From: Ohtaekwangia kribbensis
GTDB lineage: Bacteria > Bacteroidota > Bacteroidia > Cytophagales > Cyclobacteriaceae
Direction: 5' to 3'
Assembly: GCF_042676245.1 (NCBI RefSeq)
Contig: NZ_JBHTKA010000007.1
Span: 248,001-312,000, forward strand
Length of the DNA: 64,000 nt
Shown piece after piece: positions 44,194 to 53,404 of the stretch (position 1 is the stretch's first letter; the number at the start of each line of letters is the position of its first letter). The translations under genes and the position numbers were made by a program. The notes under the pieces were generated by a model. The model saw only the letters and a program-made list of their open reading frames with translations, made no database searches and was not told the DNA's origin.

Positions 44194-44574
44194 ATGTTGA
44201 GAGGTTTAAAATATTATACAGTTGCTTCCGTGCTGGTATTGATCCTGGCAGGTGTATTTTCTTCATGTTCAAAAAAAGAGAAACCACCGGAAGGCATCCT
44301 CGGCAAGGAGGAAATGGTTAAGACCATACAGGAAGTATTGCTGGCCGAAGAGAAAGTGAACCGGCTGCGGCTTTCCACCGATTCGTCAAAGAAAGTATTT
44401 ACCGCTATACGTGGAAAAGTTTTCGAGAAGGCCGGTGTGCCCGATTCTGTTTTTAATAACTCCGTGAACTATTACATGGATCACCCCAAAGAACTGGAAC
44501 AAATTTATACAGCGCTTGTTGACTCTTTAAATCTTAAAGAACAAAAAGCATCCGTCCGTCCGACACCAAAATGA
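44194..44574 (+). CDS. DUF4296 domain lipoprotein
   Basis: 126 residues. Lipoprotein signal with lipobox VFSSC (Cys at about residue 25), then DUF4296: a helical domain ILGKEEMVKTIQEVLLAEEKVNR with the SVNYYMDHPKELEQIYTALVDSL motif. Bacteroidota-restricted, function unknown. Overlaps mutS2 by ATGA. Confidence 0.88.
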   Translation: MLRGLKYYTVASVLVLILAGVFSSCSKKEKPPEGILGKEEMVKTIQEVLLAEEKVNRLRLSTDSSKKVFTAIRGKVFEKAGVPDSVFNNSVNYYMDHPKELEQIYTALVDSLNLKEQKASVRPTPK

Positions 44575-46934
44575 TTTACCCAAACGAGTTTGAAGATAAG
44601 TTAGGCTTTGTGCAGATACGTCAGAAGCTGAAAGGTTATTGCCTTTCGGATGCCGGAGCCGCCTGGGTTGACCGTATGCGTTTTAGCACCGAGGTCGACT
44701 TTATAAGAATTCTGTTGAAGCAGAGTCTTGAATTTTTGCAGATACTGGAGAAAGGCGAACCCTTTCCGTCACGGTATTTTTTTGATCCTGCCGAATGGAT
44801 CCAGAAGATAACACTGGAAGGAAACTGGCTTGAAGCCGATGAGTTTCTGAATCTGGCGTATTCGCTGGAGACGATTATAGCGTGCAAGACTTTTCTGAAC
44901 AAGGCGCGCGAAATATACCCGGAACTATATAAACTGGCTGAACCTGTAGCAGTAACCAGTGCGTTGGCTCAATCTGTTTTTGTAAAGATTGATGACAAGG
45001 CGCAGGTGCGCGACTCGGCAAGCCCTGACCTGGGCCGTATACGAAAGCGACTTCGCGAAGAACAAACACGCCTTCGTAAAATTGCTGACCAGATATTTCG
45101 CACGGCCGTGGAGGAGAAGTGGGTGCCCGAAGGAGCACTACCGACTATTCGCGAAGGGCGTGTCGTGATACCGATACAAGCTGAACACAAGCGCAAGCTG
45201 AAAGGATTTATACTCGATGAATCCGCTACCGGCCAAACTGTTTTTATGGAACCAACGGAGATGCTGGACGCCAACAACGAGATACGCGACCTTGAACACT
45301 CCGAGAAACGCGAAGTAGTTCGTATACTCAAAGAGCTTACGGACGAATTCAGACAACAGCTCCCGGTGCTTCGCACCGCATTTCAGTTTCTGGCACAGAT
45401 CGATTTTATACGCGCCAAAGCGAAGTTCTCACAGGAGATCAATGCCGAACATCCGGTGATTGAAAAGCAACCGGAGATGGTATGGTATAATGCGAAGCAC
45501 CCGTTGCTGTACCTGAGTTTGAAAGGCAAACGTGAAATTGTGCCGCTCAATATAGAGCTTGATCAGCAGGATCGCTTACTACTGGTTTCCGGACCGAATG
45601 CCGGAGGTAAATCGGTTTGTCTCAAAACGGTTGGACTACTGCAATACATGGTGCAGTGCGGCTTGCTGATACCGGTATCGGAGCGATCGCGTGTCGGTAT
45701 ATTTCAGAATATACTCTTGGATATTGGCGATCAGCAGTCCATCGAAAATGACTTGAGTACCTATAGCAGTCACCTGCGGAATATGAAGACCTTCATCGAG
45801 CACGCCAATAGTAAATCGCTGGTGCTGATGGATGAATTGGGGTCAGGTACCGATCCGAACTTTGGTGGTGCTATAGCCCAGGCTATATTGGAAGAACTGC
45901 TGCGCAAGCACGTGTGGGGTTTAGCCACCACGCACTACTATAATTTGAAATTATTTGCCGGTCAACGACAAGGTATACGCAACGCAGCGATGCGCTTTGA
46001 CGATATGAACCTGGTGCCACTATATATACTCGACATTGGTAAACCCGGAAGTTCATTTGCGCTGGAGATTGCCCGTAAAATAGGACTGCCTCAACAAACT
46101 TTGCAGGAAGCTGAAAAGCTGGTAGGTAAAGATCTTGCCGGGTTCGAGAAGCTGGTGCGTTCACTCGAAAAAGAAAAACAACTGCTGAGTGAGAAAACCA
46201 AAAAGCTTGAGCGACAGGAGGGAGAGATGAAGCAGGCACTCGCCAAGTATCAGACACTCTCTACCGATATTGAGACACGTAAGAAGGAGATCATTAACAA
46301 GGCAAAAGAAGAAGCTTCGAACCTGTTGAAAGATACCAACCGTGAAATTGAAAAAACAATTCGTCATATACGGGCGAACCAGGCGCACAAACTGGAGACA
46401 CAGAAGGTGCGCAAGAATCTTCAGAACCTCACACAGCGTGTAGAGCCTGTAGTGAAAGAAGAGAAGCGTTCACCGGATGAATTGAAAGAAGGCGATCGCG
46501 TGCGCATCATCGGGCAGGACAGCAGCGGTGTTATACTAAGTATACAAGGTAAAAATGCTACGGTGCAGTTTGGTGAGTTGAAGTCGGTGGCGAAGGTTGA
46601 TAAGCTTGAGAAGATCACCGGTGCCATCGAAAAGGAAATGGCTTCACGTCTGCGCACATCAGGTATAAATGTATACGAGAAGCGCTCCAACTTCAGCGAC
46701 ACACTGGATGTACGCGGCAAACGTGTTGACGAAGTAATTCCCTTGCTCGATCAGTTTATGGACACGGCTATACTTTTAGGACAAGGTGAGTTAAAGATCC
46801 TTCACGGTAAAGGAGAAGGCGTGCTGCGCAAAGTAGTTCGCGACCATCTGAAACGCTATAAAGAAGTAGCCTCGATGAATGATGAACATGTGGAGCGAGG
46901 CGGAGACGGCATTACAATTGTCGTTTTGAAATAG
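44571..46934 (+). CDS. mutS2: MutS2 family ATPase/endonuclease
   Basis: 787 residues. Core and clamp helices in the N-terminal part. Walker A GPNAGGKS (about 342-349), Walker B LMDELGSGTDP, a long coiled-coil region (about 510-640, Lys/Glu rich), and a C-terminal Smr nuclease domain (about 710-787, LDVRGKRVDE, LKILHGKGEGVLR). MutS2 proteins limit recombination or rescue collided ribosomes, depending on the organism. Coupled to the DUF4296 lipoprotein gene by a 4-nt overlap. Confidence 0.96.
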   Translation: MIYPNEFEDKLGFVQIRQKLKGYCLSDAGAAWVDRMRFSTEVDFIRILLKQSLEFLQILEKGEPFPSRYFFDPAEWIQKITLEGNWLEADEFLNLAYSLETIIACKTFLNKAREIYPELYKLAEPVAVTSALAQSVFVKIDDKAQVRDSASPDLGRIRKRLREEQTRLRKIADQIFRTAVEEKWVPEGALPTIREGRVVIPIQAEHKRKLKGFILDESATGQTVFMEPTEMLDANNEIRDLEHSEKREVVRILKELTDEFRQQLPVLRTAFQFLAQIDFIRAKAKFSQEINAEHPVIEKQPEMVWYNAKHPLLYLSLKGKREIVPLNIELDQQDRLLLVSGPNAGGKSVCLKTVGLLQYMVQCGLLIPVSERSRVGIFQNILLDIGDQQSIENDLSTYSSHLRNMKTFIEHANSKSLVLMDELGSGTDPNFGGAIAQAILEELLRKHVWGLATTHYYNLKLFAGQRQGIRNAAMRFDDMNLVPLYILDIGKPGSSFALEIARKIGLPQQTLQEAEKLVGKDLAGFEKLVRSLEKEKQLLSEKTKKLERQEGEMKQALAKYQTLSTDIETRKKEIINKAKEEASNLLKDTNREIEKTIRHIRANQAHKLETQKVRKNLQNLTQRVEPVVKEEKRSPDELKEGDRVRIIGQDSSGVILSIQGKNATVQFGELKSVAKVDKLEKITGAIEKEMASRLRTSGINVYEKRSNFSDTLDVRGKRVDEVIPLLDQFMDTAILLGQGELKILHGKGEGVLRKVVRDHLKRYKEVASMNDEHVERGGDGITIVVLK

Positions 46935-46985
46935 CTGCGGGTTGCCAGCTTCAAGCCACGAGGGAAAGTGGCTGGCTACAGGTTT
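46933..46985. repeat. Family B repeat, short
   Basis: AGCTGCGGGTTGCCAGCTTC and GTGGCTGGCTACAGG share the family B vocabulary. Located directly after the mutS2 stop. Confidence 0.5.
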
Positions 46986-47127
46986 GTTTGGTGGTTGGGT
47001 ACGTTCCCGTAGCTAATTGATTTGAAATACATATAGTTTATGAAAGATGCAGGCACTGAGTATATATATAGTTGTCTTCAGTGGTCATCTGTGCAGTATT
47101 GATCTGTATAAATCTGCCAGTTCTGCG

Positions 47128-47163
47128 GGCAAAAAAAAAGCCCTCCATGCGGAGAGCCTTTCT
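47128..47163 (-). terminator. Intrinsic terminator of the lipoprotein gene
   Basis: On the minus strand GGCTCTCC, loop GCAT, GGAGGGC(T) form an 8-10 bp stem with G-U pairs, followed by a run of nine T residues (A run at 47131-47139 on the plus strand). Confidence 0.75.
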
Positions 47164-47184
47164 TATTATACTATATATAATCGC

Positions 47185-47688
47185 TTACTTTGTAAATACA
47201 AATTCCCAGGCTCCTTCAACAGATTCTGTTCTGCCTACAACATATCCTGCACCCGCGTATGTAAACTGCACGGTAAGAGTTTTAGCATCCGCTGATAAAG
47301 CATACGTGATCGTAACATCGTCAGAACCATCAAGCTGTTTGTCGAGGCGAACGATGCTGCTGGTAACTGGTGAACCGAATTTCCAGGATCCGCCAGAAGG
47401 CCAAGGGCTGGCCGTTACTTGTTTGCTGGATGTAACAGCATAGCTATACGTTCCACCGGCACTATAATTACCAGAGAAGGTAAGTTTCAGGGCAGAGCCA
47501 TCGAAACGATCATCGCCTGATCCGGCAAACTGTACAGATGATTCCGTCAGTGTCCAGGTACCCTTCAATTTATCCAACTGGGTTTCTTCTTCCGTCTTTT
47601 CATTACCATCATCGCCTCCGCAGTTTGCTAACAGGATAGCTGCGCTAACGAGCACTGCGAGTGATAAAAGTCTTGCTAAATGTTTCAT
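47185..47688 (-). CDS. Lipocalin-like lipoprotein
   Basis: 167 residues. Lipoprotein signal with lipobox LLANC (Cys near 23), then Gly/Asp-rich linker and a beta-rich domain starting LDKLKGTWTLTESS, resembling Bacteroidota lipocalin-like families. Probably attached to the inner or outer membrane. Monocistronic. Ligand unknown. Confidence 0.82.
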   Translation of the reverse strand: MKHLARLLSLAVLVSAAILLANCGGDDGNEKTEEETQLDKLKGTWTLTESSVQFAGSGDDRFDGSALKLTFSGNYSAGGTYSYAVTSSKQVTASPWPSGGSWKFGSPVTSSIVRLDKQLDGSDDVTITYALSADAKTLTVQFTYAGAGYVVGRTESVEGAWEFVFTK

Positions 47689-47803
47689 GTTAAAATTGTT
47701 ATAGTTACGAATATGAGCGTAAAATTCTTAAAATCAAAAACTCGTTTCCGGGAGTTTCATTCGTTATAAGTCTTAATCGTTTCTGCTCTTCGCTAGTAAC
47801 CAC

Positions 47804-48469
47804 TCACTTATACATCATGATATCGATTTTCTGAGCAGTGGAGGGATATTCCTGCGGTTGGTTGCTGGCTACGATTACTGTACAATGTTTGGGCAGCGCG
47901 TTCAATTCTTTCAAGTACCAGTCAAACGCCTGGTGGTCGAGGTTGGTGCCGGGTTCATCCAGAAACACGAGATCAGCCTCTGTAAAAAACGCCAGTGCCA
48001 GTTTAACACGCTGACGCATCCCCGAAGAAAAATTGGATATATACTTGTGCCGGGCCGGTGTAAGATACATGCGTTCGATCATCTCTGCGATGGAGAGATG
48101 ATTCCTGCTTCGCTTCAATTTAAAATGAAACTCAAGTTGCTCTTCGAGTGTGAACTCTTCAATCAGGTCCATATAGGGCGTTGCAATTGCTATATGGTTG
48201 AATATAGTTTCGGGGTGAATCTCCGTTCCACCATGCGTATAGCGAAGTGTTCCTTTACTCGGAGGCATCTGTCCCCACAGCACTTGTAGCAACGTAGATT
48301 TACCAGAGCCGTTGGCGCCTGTTATAGCATATATATTTCCCGGATCGAACGAATAGTTTAGTCCGCGAAAGATCCATTCGCGGTTGAAACGTTTTCCCAG
48401 ATTTTCAACATGAATCGTGAGCGACTGCGTGGCGATTGAAGATGTGTTCGTTGCCGGAGATTGTGTCAT
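47804..48469 (-). CDS. ABC transporter ATP-binding protein
   Basis: 221 residues, one ATPase domain: Walker A GANGSGKST, signature FSSGMRQRVKLAL, Walker B LVFLDEPG, and a switch-region T/N. No permease is adjacent, so the substrate is unknown. The position after lpxA invites an envelope role, but the terminator-like hairpin at 48501-48540 probably separates the two transcription units. Confidence 0.9.
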   Translation of the reverse strand: MTQSPATNTSSIATQSLTIHVENLGKRFNREWIFRGLNYSFDPGNIYAITGANGSGKSTLLQVLWGQMPPSKGTLRYTHGGTEIHPETIFNHIAIATPYMDLIEEFTLEEQLEFHFKLKRSRNHLSIAEMIERMYLTPARHKYISNFSSGMRQRVKLALAFFTEADLVFLDEPGTNLDHQAFDWYLKELNALPKHCTVIVASNQPQEYPSTAQKIDIMMYK

Positions 48470-48500
48470 CGCTCGTATAGGCTTGTCTCAAAGAAAAACA

Positions 48501-48540
48501 GCGTTACAGACTTGTGTGTATAAACATCAGCCTGTAACGC
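48501..48540 (-). terminator. Hairpin after lpxA, probable terminator
   Basis: GCGTTACAG (48501-48509) and CTGTAACGC (48532-48540) form a perfect 9-bp stem with a 22-nt loop. On the minus strand TGTTTTTCTTTG follows. Confidence 0.5.
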
Positions 48541-48547
48541 CTGTCGT

Positions 48548-49336
48548 TTAGTCATTGCCACCGTATCCCTTCATTATACCGCGCTCAGAGTTGCGTATAA
48601 AGTCAAGGATATAATCACGCTCGGTGCTTGGAGCGATTTCTTTTTCAACCAGGTCTATCGCTTTGGAATTGTTCAGTCCCTTCAGAAAAATGAAGCGGTA
48701 TATTTCCTGGATCTCGTTGATCTTTTCAGAAGTAAAACCACGTCTGCGTAAACCAACGGTGTTGATACCCGCATACGAAAGAGGCTCGCGCGCTGCCTTG
48801 GTATAGGGCGGTACATCTTTACGAACCAATGAGCCTCCACCGATATAGGCGTGCGCTCCGATCTTCGAGAACTGCTGCACAGCGCAGGCACCACCAAAGA
48901 TGGCGAAGTCATCAATCACTACGTGACCCGCCAACTGCACCGTGTTGCCGAGTATACAATGATTCCCTACAATGCAGTCGTGCCCCAGGTGGGCATACGC
49001 CATGATGAGACAATCGGTACCTACTACGGTTTTATACTTGTCTACCGTTCCACGGTTAATGGTTACGCATTCGCGGATGGTGCTGCGATCACCAATCTCG
49101 GTAGTTGTTTTTTCGCCTTTGAATTTCAGGTCCTGCGGTATACCGGAGATAACAGCTCCCGGAAATATCTTGCAGTCTTTTCCAATGCGTGCACCGTCCA
49201 TGATCACAGCGTTCGGACCAATCCAGGTTCCGTCACCGATCTCAACATCTTCGTGAACTGTGGCAAAAGGCTCGATGATAACATTGTTACCAATTTTGGC
49301 CTTGGGATGTACGTTGGCTAATGGATATAGGCTCAT
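48548..49336 (-). CDS. lpxA: Acyl-ACP--UDP-N-acetylglucosamine O-acyltransferase
   Basis: 262 residues. First acylation of lipid A synthesis. Left-handed beta-helix of hexapeptide repeats (IGNNVIIEPFATVHEDVEIG), catalytic His region AYAHLGHDCIVG, and a C-terminal helical domain. Overlaps the lpxC/fabZ stop by ATGA. Last gene of the lipid A cluster on this strand. Confidence 0.96.
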   Translation of the reverse strand: MSLYPLANVHPKAKIGNNVIIEPFATVHEDVEIGDGTWIGPNAVIMDGARIGKDCKIFPGAVISGIPQDLKFKGEKTTTEIGDRSTIRECVTINRGTVDKYKTVVGTDCLIMAYAHLGHDCIVGNHCILGNTVQLAGHVVIDDFAIFGGACAVQQFSKIGAHAYIGGGSLVRKDVPPYTKAAREPLSYAGINTVGLRRRGFTSEKINEIQEIYRFIFLKGLNNSKAIDLVEKEIAPSTERDYILDFIRNSERGIMKGYGGND

Positions 49337-50730
49337 GAATCTTTACGGACTATGCTGGCAGTCATTGTTCCCTCACATACAAGCGTGTTCCCTACGAAGC
49401 CACGTCCGTACATCTTGGCAATACCTCGTTTAATAGGCGCTACCAGATCGCATTGAATAACGATCGTATCGCCCGGTAATACCATTTTTCTGAATTTGAA
49501 ATTTTCTATACCCAGGAAGTATGTCCAGTAATTTTCCGGATCAGGAACGGTATTCAATACCAGTATACCACCGATCTGTGCCATAGCTTCGATCTCCAGT
49601 ACGCCTGGGAAAACCGGGTTGCCCGGGAAGTGTCCCTGGAAGAATGGTTCGTTTATCGTCACATTCTTCACACCGGCCACGGTTTCATTGTCCAGATAAA
49701 TGATCTTGTCGATGAGCAAAAACGGGTAGCGGTGTTTCAGGATAGTAGATATCTTGTTGATATCCATTACAGGAGGCAGGTTCGGATTATACCGTGGTCT
49801 GCCTTTTTTGTCGGCTTCCTGCATCGCCTTCTTCAGCTTCTTCGCGAATGCTACGTTGGCTGCGTGACCAGGTCTTGCTGCAAGCACCTGCGCTTTCAAC
49901 GGACGACCTGCCAGTGTCAAATCACCAACAATGTCCAGCAACTTGTGTCGTGCCGGTTCATTCTTGTAGCGAAGCTCAATGTTATTCAATATGCCTTCCT
50001 GCTTAACCGCAACTTTTGGTTTGCCGAGCATCTTGGCAATGTTATCCAGTTCATCATCCTGCACGATACGATCAACAATAACAATCGCATTGTTCAGATC
50101 GCCACCGCGAATCAGGTTGTTCTTGTACAGCATTTCAAGTTCATGCAGGAAGCAGAACGTTCTGCATGAAGCTATTTCTTTTTCAAACTGACGGATGTCG
50201 GTGATGGAAGCATGCTGACTGCCCAGTACAGGCGAATTGTAATCGATCATTACCGTTACGCGGTAATCATCCAGTGGAAGCGCAGCAATCTCTACATTGC
50301 GTGCTGCTTCACGATAGAAGAGAGGCTCCTGTACTTCGAAGAAATCGCGCAGTGCGTTTTGTTCTTCGGTACCTGCCCCTTTCAATACTTCTACAAACTG
50401 AATGGAGCTTCCATCCATGATCGGACACTCGGGGCCGTCAAGTTGTATCAGTACGTTATCTATTTCGAGGCCGGTAAGGGCTGCGAGTGTATGTTCTATC
50501 GTGCTTACTTTAGCACCGCTTTGTTCGATGGTTGTACCGCGCGACACATCGGTAACATTATCACAGTCGGCATCGATGATCGGTGAACCCGGCAGATCGA
50601 TGCGCTGAAATTTCACGCCGTGGTTTGGCTTCGCTGGCAGAAACGTCATGTTTGTTTGAACGCCTGTGTGCAAGCCAACCCCTGAAAGGGTCACGGACTT
50701 TTGAATTGTTTGCTGTTTAATATTAAGCAT
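49333..50730 (-). CDS. lpxC/fabZ: Bifunctional LpxC deacetylase / FabZ dehydratase
   Basis: 465 residues. The N-terminal part (about 1-310) is the zinc deacetylase LpxC: SGVGLHTG, STIEHTLAALTG and HKLLDIVGDLTLAG carry ligands. The C-terminal part (about 320-465) is FabZ, with HRYPFLLIDKI and the hotdog motif HFPGNPVFPGVLEIEAMAQ. It joins the committed step of lipid A synthesis to fatty acid elongation. The fusion is usual in Bacteroidota. Translationally coupled to lpxA. Confidence 0.97.
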   Translation of the reverse strand: MLNIKQQTIQKSVTLSGVGLHTGVQTNMTFLPAKPNHGVKFQRIDLPGSPIIDADCDNVTDVSRGTTIEQSGAKVSTIEHTLAALTGLEIDNVLIQLDGPECPIMDGSSIQFVEVLKGAGTEEQNALRDFFEVQEPLFYREAARNVEIAALPLDDYRVTVMIDYNSPVLGSQHASITDIRQFEKEIASCRTFCFLHELEMLYKNNLIRGGDLNNAIVIVDRIVQDDELDNIAKMLGKPKVAVKQEGILNNIELRYKNEPARHKLLDIVGDLTLAGRPLKAQVLAARPGHAANVAFAKKLKKAMQEADKKGRPRYNPNLPPVMDINKISTILKHRYPFLLIDKIIYLDNETVAGVKNVTINEPFFQGHFPGNPVFPGVLEIEAMAQIGGILVLNTVPDPENYWTYFLGIENFKFRKMVLPGDTIVIQCDLVAPIKRGIAKMYGRGFVGNTLVCEGTMTASIVRKDS

Positions 50731-50854
50731 GGTCTGGAAAAGTGGGCAAAGTTAATTCCATTATCCAGATATTCCAATTTTGGAATATAATAGCCGTTCT
50801 TCACCGGATTTCGGCGAAAAGAAGCAAACGTATCAAGATGGAAGTGGTTGATTT

Positions 50855-51901
50855 CTACTGTTCTACCTTCGACATGACCTTTTTCTCGAGTTCACGAAGA
50901 CGCTCGTTAAGGTCTGGTAATTTCTTGAAGACAGCGTATGATTTGAAATACTCCTTAACATCGAAGGCCGGGGAACCTATCATTTTCATACCTTCATCTT
51001 TGATTGATTTAGATATACCAGCCTGAGCACCGAAGCTTGTGTTGTTAGCGATGATAAGATGTCCTGCGAGACCAACCTGTCCTGCAAGAACACAATTGTC
51101 TCCAATCTTGGTAGAGCCTGATACACCGGTCTGTGCAGCGATCACCGTATTCTTACCGATCTCTACGTTGTGCGCGATCTGAATCAGGTTATCGAGTTTA
51201 ACACCCTGGTGGATGATGGTGGAGTCACCAAACAACGTGGCACAATCAATAACGGTATTGGCACCAATGGTAATGTTGTCTTCGAGAATAACATTACCAA
51301 GTTGAGGTATCGTTTTATAGGTGCCATCTTCCTGCGGAGCAAAACCAAATCCATCGCTTCCCAGCACAGCTCCCGAGTGAAGTACACAATTGTTACCGAT
51401 GCGGGTACCCGAATAGATCTTTACACCGGCATGTATAATTGAATTGCTTCCAATCACTACATCATCGCCTATATACACATGTGGATGTATCTTTACATTA
51501 TCACCGATCTTTACTTTACTGCCGATATAGGAGAAAGCACCGCGATAAATATTATTACCGGTTACGGAGTTTTCGCCAATATAGCTCGGTTGTTCAATGC
51601 CTGTTTTCTGGAAGTTGATCATTTTATGATACTCCTCCAGTAAAGAAGTAAAGCCGATATATGGATCATCTACCAATATAAGATTCGTAGAGATCTCTTT
51701 ACGGGGCACGAAATCTTTCTTTACAATAACAACAGACGCCTGCGTAGTATAGATATACTGTTCGTATTTAGGATTCGATAAAAATGCCAGTTGTCCTTTT
51801 CTGGCATCCTGAATCTTCGCGAGCATATTTATCTTCTCATTGCCATCTCCCTGCACCTGGCCACCCAGCATGGCAGCTATCTGATTTATAGTAAATTCCA
51901 T
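50855..51901 (-). CDS. lpxD: UDP-3-O-acylglucosamine N-acyltransferase
   Basis: 348 residues. N-terminal uridine-binding domain, then a beta-helix of hexapeptide repeats (VKIGDNVKIHPHVYIG, IGNNCVLHSGAVLGSDGFGF) with the catalytic His in IAHNVEIG, and a C-terminal helix. Adds the second acyl chain in lipid A synthesis. 124 nt upstream of lpxC/fabZ on the same strand. Confidence 0.96.
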   Translation of the reverse strand: MEFTINQIAAMLGGQVQGDGNEKINMLAKIQDARKGQLAFLSNPKYEQYIYTTQASVVIVKKDFVPRKEISTNLILVDDPYIGFTSLLEEYHKMINFQKTGIEQPSYIGENSVTGNNIYRGAFSYIGSKVKIGDNVKIHPHVYIGDDVVIGSNSIIHAGVKIYSGTRIGNNCVLHSGAVLGSDGFGFAPQEDGTYKTIPQLGNVILEDNITIGANTVIDCATLFGDSTIIHQGVKLDNLIQIAHNVEIGKNTVIAAQTGVSGSTKIGDNCVLAGQVGLAGHLIIANNTSFGAQAGISKSIKDEGMKMIGSPAFDVKEYFKSYAVFKKLPDLNERLRELEKKVMSKVEQ

Positions 51902-52029
51902 GTGTCTCGTTTAGTCGTGGTGGTTTATTGGTTAATCGTCAGTAGTCTCCGTTTTTGCCGGGTCAGAATGTTATGCGTAAACTTTCTGTGCAAACAAGTA
52001 ACGGTTCAGCCGGTAACAAATAACGAATC

Positions 52030-53256
52030 TCACAAAGATACATTTTTGGGCCAGCACAGATAGTTTTTTTTCACGATTTTGCTAATGGCTTTGATGTTCG
52101 GAAGATCCGATGCATGCGCGATGTCCAGCAGCTCGCCACTCTTCATCAGTATATTGATCTGTTGTCCTTCGGTATAGGCCTCGTTGGTAACGGTGCCGTA
52201 GGAGTATAAATAGGATGTCTCAGCCCGCAGTGTTTTATACTCGCTGGCAATACCCTCGCGTATTTTTTCGATGGCACTTTTGTCGATCGGCTCCTGGCTC
52301 AGACGAATCTGAAAGAGATTACGCGTGAGTAACATTTCAGATAACAGCGAGAGTATTTCATCCGGGTGGTTACGCCAGCATTTCATCGCTCCCCATATAT
52401 CATTGTCATCGAGTTGTCCGAATAACCGAAGAAGCTTGTCGCCTTCCTGGAAGTCGGCCAGCGTATAGTCATGTTGCAGGAAAGAAGATAGCGCTTCGCT
52501 CGCATATAGGTTCTCACCGGCATGCATCAGCGTCTGTGCTCTGCGAATGGTATTTACCAGCATACGTTCGGCACTTACCGATACCTTGTGCAGATATACC
52601 TGCCAGTACATAAACCTGCGCGCATTCAGAAAATTCTCGATGTTAAGTATACCTTTCTCTTCTACCACCAGTTCATCGTTATGTATACGCAGCATCGCGA
52701 TGATGCGCTCTACACCAATGTTACCTTCATGCACACCGGTAAAGAAGCAATCCCGCTTCAGGTAATCAAGACGATCTATATCCAGCTGACTCGAAACCAG
52801 TTGATGAAAGAACTTACGGCTATAGCTGTTCCTGAAAATTTTCAGCGTAAGATCAAGTGCACCGTTAAAGGCTTCGTTGAGATTTTCCATGAAGAGGTAC
52901 GAGAGACTCTCATGCTTTACACCCGGCAGTAATGAATACTCCAGCGCATGCGAGAAAGGGCCGTGCCCTATATCATGTAGTAATACCGCAAGTTGGGCGG
53001 CCTCAAATTCTTCGGCAGATATATCGGCACCTTTACTGCGCAGGGTGTCCAATACTTTGCCCATCAGGTGCATAGCCCCTAAAGCATGCTGAAAGCGCGA
53101 GTGATGTGCCGCCGGATAAACAAACTCTGTCAAGCCGAGCTGTTTGATATGGCGCAATCGTTGAAAATAGGGGTGAGAGATTATATCGAAAACAAGTTCG
53201 CTGGGTATAGTAATAAATCCGTATACCGGATCGTTAATTATCTTCTTCTTATTCAT
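52030..53256 (-). CDS. HD domain phosphohydrolase (dNTPase/YdhJ-like)
   Basis: 408 residues, cytoplasmic. Metal-binding HD motifs HHSRFQHALGAMHL (H..R) and LLHDIGHGPFSHALE, plus LVSSQLDIDRLDYLKRD, as in SAMHD1/dGTPase-like enzymes. It probably cleaves nucleoside triphosphates. Directly upstream of lpxD on the same strand with a 128-nt gap, a neighbourhood that is common in Cytophagales as far as I know. Confidence 0.9.
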   Translation of the reverse strand: MNKKKIINDPVYGFITIPSELVFDIISHPYFQRLRHIKQLGLTEFVYPAAHHSRFQHALGAMHLMGKVLDTLRSKGADISAEEFEAAQLAVLLHDIGHGPFSHALEYSLLPGVKHESLSYLFMENLNEAFNGALDLTLKIFRNSYSRKFFHQLVSSQLDIDRLDYLKRDCFFTGVHEGNIGVERIIAMLRIHNDELVVEEKGILNIENFLNARRFMYWQVYLHKVSVSAERMLVNTIRRAQTLMHAGENLYASEALSSFLQHDYTLADFQEGDKLLRLFGQLDDNDIWGAMKCWRNHPDEILSLLSEMLLTRNLFQIRLSQEPIDKSAIEKIREGIASEYKTLRAETSYLYSYGTVTNEAYTEGQQINILMKSGELLDIAHASDLPNIKAISKIVKKNYLCWPKNVSL

Positions 53257-53279
53257 GAGCGTGCACTCCGCGGTTGTCA

Positions 53280-53385
53280 GTATTTACCCGTTGGTATAAA
53301 AAATTAGTTATTACCCGCTAGTTTATAAAAAACATACAACGAATAACGATTAACGGATAACCTGTAACGGTATAATCCGTAACTT
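53280..53385. repeat. Family A repeat, degenerate
   Basis: The words ACGAATAACGATTAACGGAT and TAACCTGTAACGG occur at the right side, with a weak opposite arm near 53309-53325 (TTAGTTATTACCCG). Lies between the divergent HD gene and porX. Confidence 0.55.
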
Positions 53386-53404
53386 CCGAAAAAATATTCA
53401 GATC

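Noticed and set aside
49333..50730. The LpxC-FabZ fusion as a novelty
   Set aside because: This fusion is a known feature of Bacteroidota.
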